Assembly (NCBI GenBank): GCA_003833135.1
Contig: QZLH01000031.1
Coordinates: 19,091 to 83,090, forward strand
Source of the DNA: Oehlia diaphana
Taxonomy: Eukaryota > Glomeromycota > Glomeromycetes > Glomerales > Glomeraceae
Direction of reading: 5' to 3'
Length of the DNA: 64,000 nucleotides
A program made the translations under genes and the position numbers. Each line of letters opens with the position of its first letter. The stretch's first letter is position 1. Below the pieces are notes generated by a model. That model was given only the letters and a program-made list of their open reading frames with translations, ran no database searches and was not told the DNA's origin. This document shows, piece after piece, positions 55,523 to 64,000 of the stretch.

Positions 55523-55703
55523 CCCTTTAAATAATAATAACCCTTTTAAATAATAACCCTTTTAAATAATAACTCTTTTAAATAATAACCCTTTTAAATA
55601 ATAACCCTTTTAAATAATAACCCTTTTAAATAATAACCCTTTTAAATAATAACCCTTTTAAATAATAACCCTTTTAAATAATAACCCTTTTAAATAATAA
55701 TAA
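55523..55703. repeat. Minisatellite, about ten units of 17 bp
   Basis: The unit taaataataaccctttt repeats about ten times with little variation. It lies about 25 bp after the previous array. It is not the fungal telomere repeat. Confidence 0.95.
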
Positions 55704-58700
55704 TAAAGTACTAGTTTAAAATTTAAAAAATAGGGTGGCTTTTAATTTAGAAACGGAATATTTTAGATGGCGCTTCGAGAAATAATTTTTTTTAGTGGTT
55801 AGATCTATAAAATTATAGTCGGTATAATATTTTGGTTTCACAAAAGCCTTTAGCCCTTTTTTAACTTTTCTAAATTGTCTTTCTCTTTTTGGTTAGGAAA
55901 AACAAACTTCCTTATGCAGCCCACACATTGACATATGTATTATCATTTATCATACCCTGATTTAGAATTAAAATTTCAATTAATCCGTATATAATAAATT
56001 AATTTATTTGTAGGTATTAGATAATTCACTAAAAATGATCATAGCAATCTGATATTAACGGTTGATGAACATATGGCATATTCATTAACCTCATGACCGT
56101 CAAATTGGTGGCGTTTGATCATGTTGCATGGATAAATAATGGTCCATATATTCCTTCATATATTCCTTCTTATGAGTCCAAGGTTGAAGTTCAATCACTT
56201 AGGAATTTGATGACATCATTAGTTTAAGCAATTAGGTTAAGCATTAGGTTAATTGGGTAGCAGATTTTGAATATAATCATCAATGATTCAAGAACACGGT
56301 TGAAGGTGAGTAAAGTCCCCGAAACGATTTCTCTTAGATCAGGTTCTAAATAGTATAGCTCCCGAAATGATTTCTCTTAGACAAATTTGAATAGCCTCCC
56401 TTCCCATCAATGTTTTCAGTCGATCAACCAGGTAAGCGAAGCATTAAGGTTTAACCATATTCTATATACTCTATATACATATCTGCTAATCTGGATGCAA
56501 AGGAAATTTTGACGAGAAATTGCTTTGATGGAATAGGTCTCGTTGATAATCACGTATACTGCTGTGTGCTGTGAAGACTGAGATTTTTTAAGAGTAGGGA
56601 AATGTTATTCGTAATTACGTGATTGGAATGTTGTGTAATACTTTTCGTATCATAGGATCATTTTAGTAACGATTCATGATTGAGTTTATGTAGGGGTGTT
56701 ACGCTTTAAATTATATCAGATTCGGATGTACAGTAATCCAAATTATTTTAACAAAAATATTGATTTCTTTAATTCTTTATTTTTTTTTTAAAAAAAAATA
56801 TGTAATGCACCTTTCAAAAATAAAAATATCCATTATCAATAATTTATTAGTATGCACAATCGTACATTTTGACATTTTTCATTATAAAGAACATTTATTC
56901 TTTTTTTCTTTAAGAAAAATACATTGTGATATAATTTTGACATTTTGGCTTTTTACAATATAAGTTTCTTTGAATAATAAGTGTATTTCTTTATTGTTCA
57001 ACTTTTAATACAATCAAAAATTTTTAATCTACTCTAACACAAGATTATGTACTTTATCAATCTATGCAAAGGAATCAAAGAAACTATACATTTTTGATTC
57101 ATTCATTTTACGAAACGGCCGTAATCGTTAAATTTAGAAAAATGGCAGTCTATTATTTTACAAATAGCGTAAAATTCAATATTTCCTATTAATTATTACT
57201 TGATAAGGTAACAAATTCAAAGAAAAAAATAAATGATATTCTCACATTTGAGAGTTACTTTTGATTTTCTTTGAGGCTATGCTGATTGCATGCATAAGAT
57301 AGAAAATAAAAAATAAATTTTAGTAATTAATGCAAACAGCGGTTTGATAGTAATACCATATTATGCATCTACATTATACGATGGTCAGGATAGTCAATTT
57401 TCCTAAATTGGAAATCCTTATTTACCATGCGAAAAAACAAAAAAAAAAAAATTTTTTTTTTTGATTTTTTACTCGACCGCTTTTTAAAAATCGGCTGATT
57501 TTTTATTAAATTATTAAATGTGACGATTGAAAATTAATATTATGGTTTGTGGCTTATATAACATTTTTTTACTTAAAACATTAATAAAATTTGGAATTTG
57601 GGAAAATTCTGAAACATTTAAAAAACTTATCCCGTTTAAACCATTTAAGCAGTACATAAAATGCCTAACACAAATGAATGAGCGAAGTCATGTGATTGAG
57701 AAGTTGCATAATTATTCCATGGAATTTAATGTAGATCTCGGATAATAAAGCGATCCCTGTCATATCGGCTTAGCATTTGAAATGTGGCTTATACGCGAAG
57801 TAAGGTAATCTGGGATAACATGTTGCCGTTTATCATAAAAATCCCTTTTTTATTTTATTTTATTTTTATTTATTTATTTTCCTTTTTTGTGAGAATAATT
57901 TAAGGGAAAGAATCTAACGCGTGAAAAAAGAACCCAATCAATTAAACAATAGTTTATCCGAATTACAAAATCTTTTGGAAAACTTCGAAAATACCTAAAC
58001 AAGATTTTTTTCATGATTCTTTTTTTCGATACGCCCAAAAAACCGCCCAATGATAGTAATGATTGTGCCAAGATAATTGTTTCTTTTTTAAAAAATTTGT
58101 GTTTGAAAACTTAGTAATTAAAAATTATTAATTGCATAATTTTTTTCAAGTAGAAGCTACTACAATATTCTCATATTCCATGGTCTTGACATGGAAATGA
58201 TCGGCAGAATTTTTTTTTTTTAATAAGTATGGAAAAGAAACATGTTTTGTTGTTTAAGGTTTATTTGAACCTTATTTCAATTATAGTTACAAACATTGTT
58301 GTTTCGCAATAGTTTGATAAAATCATTTATTTTTTATTATTGGTATTTTGGCTTTTTTATTTAACATCAAGAATTTAAAATGATCGACATAATACTTTTA
58401 AAAGTATAAAATGGCGGTCAAAATTAATTAGAATACATACATGGTGATTATAAGGAGGGTAATTGAATTCGGCGATTAAAAAAAAATTTTTGGTTCGATT
58501 TACATTCTTACTTAACTTTTTCGTTTTCATTCATCTTTTGTAAATAAGCTTTATTGGTATATTTCAAGAAAAGAAATAAATCAAATATTTTTTTTTTTTT
58601 TTGCGCGTAGATAGAAGATTACATGCATTGATTGTGTAACTCGACTGATTCAAGTTTATTTAATATTTTTTTTTTTTTTGTCTTGTTTTACATAATTCGT

Positions 58701-58998
58701 TAAATTATGTAATTAAAAACTGAATCTTTGATTCATATATTATTATGGTAACTTACTTTAATATTAAAACAATGACTCAGGATCAATTCAGAGTAAACAT
58801 GATCAAATCACCTTTTGTTATTTTGATTTAGTAATTACCTTATCTGATTTCATTATTTCATAAATTTTTTTAATGAATACATATCTGAAATCAACCTAAA
58901 AAATTATAGTTTAAACCTTTATGAGCCAAGAAAATAAAAAAAAATGGTAACTTAATAAAACTTAATAAAAACCTCTCACCCCCTGCTTTTTTCCTTGT

Positions 58999-59066
<68 letters not shown>

Positions 59067-59148
59067 AATATTTACAACGGTAAATTCGATAAATTTTGAT
59101 TATTAAATAGTCATTATAATTATTATACAGTTATAATAATAATTATAA
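55704..59148. other. Long spacer without a recognised gene
   Basis: 3.4 kb of AT-rich sequence. Near 56318 and 56360 a direct repeat of cccgaaacgatttctcttag-type sequence occurs. The 72-codon frame at 57527-57745 has the least biased composition but no recognisable domain. At 58999-59068 a long T run with one C passes into a run of A. Confidence 0.45.
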
Positions 59149-60465
59149 CTATCGTCTACTAGTTAAATTATTATTTATATTAATATTATTATTGTTATTA
59201 TTGTTATTGTTTTTAGAAGAACTACCATTCGTTGGATAGTTGAAAAATTTAGCTAAATAAAAACTAGTATCGGAATCGATAGAATTCAAACTATTCACAG
59301 TATTTGTAGTATTACTTCTTTTATGAGTTTGAAATTGATATGGAGAACGAAAAAGAGTATGAGATTGAGAACGACCATGAATCTGAATACGAGAATAAGG
59401 ATTTGGAGATTCATTTCTTCTTGGAGAGGCAGAATTTGGAGTTGATCTTGGAGGAGGGGTAGGAGAAGAAATTGTTACTGGAGATGATGAAATTTGTGGT
59501 GGTAAGGGAGGTAAAGATTTTGATAATCTGTAAACTTTACGACTTAATGTAATATCATTATCAACATTATTATTATCATCATCATCATTATTATTATTAA
59601 TAATATTATTATTAATGATGTTTCTATTCGCATAATTTTCCATATTAAAAATGATATTTCTACTTGTATAATTATCAGGTAACATATTGGGACGATAATC
59701 ACCACCAATATCTAATTCTTCTACACCCAAAAATCTTTTTTTAATAAATTTAACCATACTTCTCGGAGGAGCGAATAAACAACCAGGAAATATTAAAATT
59801 AAGATCATATTTTGTATAGAATTATAATTCATATCTAATATTGGACCTTTAAAAGTTACTATAGCGTAAACTATAAAATGAGCTATAAAAAATGTTGCAA
59901 CTATAAAGAAATGTACTATAGAAATAGCAGTTTGTTGAGGTCTTAACCTTGTTTGATATCTAATTGAAAATAAAGGAATAATTCCATAAATAAAACTTAA
60001 TAATCCTGATATTGAACTTAAAATAAAAGTAATATTTTTTAAATTAATTTCAGATTGTGATAATTTATAATCTTCGTTTAATAATATTCTAATTGCTGTT
60101 AAAACCGATAAACTGAATACTCCCATTGTAACTACTATAGGTGCGAACATTAATATATTTTTTATAAATGAATAATCTTGATAAAAATTAATTCCAACTT
60201 GTAATAAAATATAACAAGATAAGATTAATGTTATTGATGTAGAAAGAAAATATATACTTGAAAAGTCCTTTGTAAATTCTACAATTTGTTCTACTCTTAA
60301 TATATCTAAAATACTTAATGATAGAATGATCAGAGCTCCAAAAAGACAATTTATATGAATAAATATTGTTGGTGCAGATATCGCTCTTCGAATTATATGT
60401 ACAATACTTAATAATGATAATATTATACTTATTACGATAAGAGTAATTAATCCTGCTTTTTCCAT
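59149..60465 (-). CDS. Seven-transmembrane protein with long disordered cytosolic tail, intronless
   Basis: A single open frame of 438 residues starts at the ATG at 60463-60465. Seven hydrophobic helices are visible at about 5-25, 32-54, 69-91, 101-122, 144-167, 180-204 and 217-236. They are followed by a basic stretch (RSMVKFIKKRFLG) that fits a cytosolic C-terminus. Residues 240-438 are Asn/Asp- and Ser/Pro-rich, with a PPLPPQISSSPVTISSPTPP segment that could bind SH3 or WW domains and poly-Asn runs near the end. The topology is GPCR-like, but I see no DRY, NPxxY or other class motif, so receptor function is only a possibility. No signal peptide is separable from helix 1. The A/T homopolymers on both sides limit what can be said of its promoter. 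Confidence 0.8.
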   Translation of the reverse strand: MEKAGLITLIVISIILSLLSIVHIIRRAISAPTIFIHINCLFGALIILSLSILDILRVEQIVEFTKDFSSIYFLSTSITLILSCYILLQVGINFYQDYSFIKNILMFAPIVVTMGVFSLSVLTAIRILLNEDYKLSQSEINLKNITFILSSISGLLSFIYGIIPLFSIRYQTRLRPQQTAISIVHFFIVATFFIAHFIVYAIVTFKGPILDMNYNSIQNMILILIFPGCLFAPPRSMVKFIKKRFLGVEELDIGGDYRPNMLPDNYTSRNIIFNMENYANRNIINNNIINNNNDDDDNNNVDNDITLSRKVYRLSKSLPPLPPQISSSPVTISSPTPPPRSTPNSASPRRNESPNPYSRIQIHGRSQSHTLFRSPYQFQTHKRSNTTNTVNSLNSIDSDTSFYLAKFFNYPTNGSSSKNNNNNNNNNININNNLTSRR

Positions 60466-60693
60466 ATTAAATCTATAATGAGTTCAACTCGTTCAAAAAT
60501 AAAAAGTATAAAAAGTGTAATTTTTTGTAATTTTTATTAAAATCTTTCGCTAAAGTTGGATAAATAAGAAAAGGAGGGGCGTTTCCTGCGCCTTTTTTTT
60601 TTTTAAAAAAAAAAAAAGAGAGAGAATTTTATTTCATTAAAAAAAAAAGTGAAAGTTTTTTATATAACATTTCAGAGAAAATTTTTTATTTGA

Positions 60694-60770
<77 letters not shown>

Positions 60771-63178
60771 TTAACTAAAAAAAAATAAAAAAAAACCTTC
60801 CCCCCCTTATTTTTTTCTTTTTCCTTTTTTTTTTTTTTTTTACTTGATTTGATCCATTTGTTTATGATAAAAAAAAACAAAGAAATGTATTACGGAGAGT
60901 TTCAAAGATTGAGTACAAAATTCTGTATAAACGAATTAAAAATATTCTTTCTTGTGAATTTTTCGGAAAATCAAAAATTCCTTTGACCAGTTTTAAGATT
61001 ATCATACTGTATTTGCATTGTATTTAATATATTGCATGAATAAAGAAACAAATTTTGGGGGAGATTACGAGCGAATGATATGATCTGATTTTTTTTTTTA
61101 TTTATTATTATTCTTCTTTCTTTGATAATGATAATGAAAGAGGGAAATGACCGCAGTATGGTTTTTTATATTTAAACATTTATTTATCCGACCAATGATA
61201 AGATAGTGTGACAAAGAATCATTTGATAACGCGTACTGTACCGGGTTTCTTTTTTTTTAAAAAACTCTCATACTATCATACTATCTTTATTATTATAATA
61301 TTTACCAAAAATGTCGCGTCATTTGGAAAATCCTTAATATTCATTAAGAATATTAATTGAATTACTCCGATAAAAGTATCGGGTATCGGTTACGAATGTA
61401 TTTAGAATAATAAATCATTTTAATGTATTATTCTAAATATAACATTTAATTTAATAATATATATATATTATTATTATTATTATTATTATACTGCAATATA
61501 TATATATAAGTATATATATATATTCGTATCGAATTCCTTATTAGAGAGACTTATAAACTTAGCCAAGCCAAGAAGAAAAAATTTTAATATGTACAGTACA
61601 TATATGTGTTTCAATACTATTACATATTCAAAAAAAAATTTTCATAAATAAAAATAACACTTGACCCAATAAGATATAAACATGGAATATACACCGTTAG
61701 TAAGATCTACATGGTCTTGGCAGATCAAATGTGAATGAATTTCTATTAATTCTTATTAGTTAAATGATTGGATTAGAACGGATTAATTCCGATGCAATGT
61801 TATAATTTCAAATTTAAAAATTCATTCATGTTCTTACATGTTTATCGAATCTTCTAAAAATCTACATAAAAAAAAAATTTCATTTAAATTTTTTAATGTA
61901 ATCACATGAAATTTTTTTTTTTAAGGAAAAAATAAATAAATTTGTAATAAATCCAATAAAAAAAACTTTTATTATTACTTTGTAAACTTGTAAAAGGGAT
62001 GTACGCGTTCACACATTCTCTGCAGTTGATCATATTGATCATATTGTATTGTCATAAATAAATAAATTTATTGGAAATTCCATTATAATCTTTATAGAAA
62101 TAAAATAGATAATATTTTTACTTGTTCAATGGGTTCAACAGGTATTAATTTAAATTCATTAAAATTTAAGTTCGACACATTTTCACAAAGTACTCCTAAA
62201 ACTATAATGTTTTATATTTCATTTGATGTAATATGGAAAAAAAAAATGCAATGTAACTTATTTAATTGTTACCTTTAAAGAACAAATAAATCACACCAAT
62301 AATTGAACCATTTTTATATTATCAAATAAATAAAAAAAAGTTAGAACATTAGATTATTAGATTATTATGTATGTGATGTTCTCGCCTTGATACTTGCACA
62401 ATTATTGATTTATTGAATCATGATCCAATCATGAAGTTGTAAATTTTGTTGCTGCATTTTATGAATTATCCATTTATGTCAATTAAATTTGTAAGATTAT
62501 ATGCTAGATAATTGACAGAAAAAGATCATTCTATATTTCTATTAAATAATAAAAACAAATAAACCTGTTTTTTTTTTTTATAATTACATTTTCAAAATCG
62601 ATTTTAAAATCATTTTTTTTAAAAACGTAAAAACGTTAAATAAAAAAAATTTTTTTTTTTTTTTTTATAATGACGAATTAATAATATAACGGTGAATAGC
62701 GAGATTCCTTTGATTTTTTACGCGTTTTATTATATCCGACACGATTGGGCTACAACATAAATGATATCATAATAAGTATGTTATTTATAAATTAAGACAA
62801 TGTGTGCAGGTACACAGGGTTCACAGATTATGCATGCATTCAATAATTACGACACAACACATTACCCATTGTTTAATTGGCCCATTTATTCAATAATGAT
62901 TGGATAAAATGTTTTTTTCACGGCCCAAGGGTATTAAATGGTTGTACCATAGGATTTACAAACATGGTTAAAATCATTACATCAGCCATAATTAATGACT
63001 ACTAAATTATCTTTTAAAAAAAAATTGTGTTTATTTTTTTTTGATTTATAACATTTGTAAGCAAAAAATAATTTATTTAATAATCAAGAATTTTTTTTTT
63101 TCTTTCTTTTGGCAAGTTTGGCAAGAAATTTTTTTTGGCAAGTTTATTTATTATTTGTTAGATTTTTTTTTTTATATT
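60466..63178. other. Spacer rich in T(n)A(n) tracts and microsatellites
   Basis: A T/A hairpin tract lies at 60592-60613, and a large one at 60694-60768 (17 T then 58 A). 61455-61530 carries (ta)n and (att)n microsatellites. No gene is seen; the minus frame at 60686-60880 is homopolymer only. Confidence 0.6.
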
Positions 63179-63265
63179 GAATACTAAATATTTGAATACT
63201 AAATATTTGAATACTGAATATTGAATATTGAATATTGAATATTGAATATTGAATATTGAAATATT
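63179..63265. repeat. Tandem repeats of ttgaatactaaata and gaatatt
   Basis: Two to three units of about 15 bp pass into about eight units of the 7-bp gaatatt. Confidence 0.9.
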
Positions 63266-63535
63266 GAATACTTTTTAATAAAAACTGCTCCAGATTCAAA
63301 TTTTAATAAACCATATTAAGTCGAGGCTCTTATTAACGAATTAAGAACTACATAGATTTTTACCATTTTTCGTAAATTAATTTTTACACCGCCAAATTTT
63401 ATTATCTAAATTCGTTATTAATCTTCATAGTACTTGTTCATCGATTCCTATTTAATAAGGAGAAATTTTTTTTTTTTTAAAAAAAATATATATATATATA
63501 TATTTCTTCTTTAAAACTTGTAAAATACCTGTAAA

Positions 63536-63825
63536 AAAAAAATATTAATAAAGAGCATATAACAACCTGATTGATCATTTGATAAGCCACATGTCCATTC
63601 ATTATTATGTTCATTATTATTATTATTACCCCAAAAAATTACTCCGTGAGTAGTTGTAATACATTTTATGCTGCGGTCAATAACTGATGATGCAACCAAT
63701 AACCTATATTTGTATAAATTAAAAATTACAATCACCCCCTTTCGATCAGGTAATTGGGTAACACACCCCACCCCCACCCCACACAACACCCCTAACTTCA
63801 AAAAGTTGTAATCATTCATTGTATT
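63536..63825 (-). CDS. Possible exon(s) of an unrecognised gene extending right
   Basis: Within a 139-codon minus frame, the part after the poly-Lys stretch has varied composition: RLLVASSVIDRSIKCITTTH, GVIFWGNNNN and EWTCGLSNDQSG. A possible acceptor (aaatatag) lies just before RLLVASS near 63705, and a possible donor lies after NDQSG near 63568. The frame upstream (FLKLGVLCGVGVGCVTQLPD) contains a long G/C tract and may be intron. No family is recognised. The evidence is weak. Confidence 0.25.
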
Positions 63826-63831
63826 GCTTTT

Positions 63832-63833
<2 letters not shown>

Positions 63834-63893
<60 letters not shown>
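63834..63893. repeat. T(32)A(28) palindromic homopolymer
   Basis: A run of 32 T is followed directly by 28 A, a perfect self-complementary tract. It creates the poly-Phe/poly-Lys start of the minus frame at 63511-63930. Confidence 0.97.
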
Positions 63894-63896
<3 letters not shown>

Positions 63897-64000
63897 AAAA
63901 AATTAAATAATAACTTGCCACATCATTCAAATGATGCTATTATTGTTAATATTTACATTTTTTTTTTTTTTATTCCTATTGGATTTTCGTTCTTAATATA

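Noticed and set aside
55523..55703. Telomeric repeat
   Set aside because: The 17-bp unit contains aaccctttt but not the tandem TTAGGG/CCCTAA motif, and it is internal.

Overview
The window is very AT-rich eukaryotic nuclear DNA with short GT-AG introns (about 50-110 bp), long A/T homopolymers and many decayed repeats. The gene content points to an arbuscular mycorrhizal fungus of the Rhizophagus irregularis type: a TKL-like kinase with an HRDL-HPKN catalytic loop, a propeller plus ion-channel family protein, ML-domain and DDHD lipid proteins, and many relics of Tc1, Tigger/CENP-B, hAT-like and Tnp2-like elements. The species assignment is inference from remembered families. No database search was run.

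Layout. 1-14.85 kb is gene-bearing: the N-terminal part of a channel-like protein (minus), a four-exon kinase (minus), a dead lipase fragment, a small single-pass membrane protein (plus), a frameshifted ML-domain protein (plus) and a ten-exon DDHD phospholipase A1 (plus). From 14.85 to about 41.3 kb nothing looks intact. It holds a Tc1 element with an assembly gap, foldback elements, a 1.64-kb TIR element with a 10-bp target duplication, a nuclease-kinase pseudogene, a multi-exon pseudogene with a hAT-like element in an intron (which itself holds a smaller hairpin element), a long Tigger relic and several ATPase-type relics. From 41.6 to 49.05 kb three intact minus-strand genes lie close together: a phospholipid scramblase, an F-BAR/SH3 cytokinesis-type scaffold and an XRCC2-like RAD51 paralogue. 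49-64 kb is mostly empty, with a retroposon carrying an 18-bp target duplication, a Tnp2-like relic, minisatellites, an intronless seven-TM protein and large T(n)A(n) tracts.

The intact genes are ordinary single-copy cell-biology genes (membrane lipid handling, signalling, septum or actin scaffolding, DNA repair). They do not form a pathway or an operon. The contrast between compact gene islands and a 26-kb repeat and pseudogene desert is the main architectural feature.

Exon boundaries were derived by hand from reading frame, splice dinucleotides and protein continuity. They are internally consistent in phase for the kinase, DDHD, scramblase, F-BAR, XRCC2-like and single-pass genes. I found no tRNA, rRNA or CRISPR array. 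I found no convincing new multi-gene system. The most interesting items are the nested mobile elements and the nuclease-kinase pseudogene.
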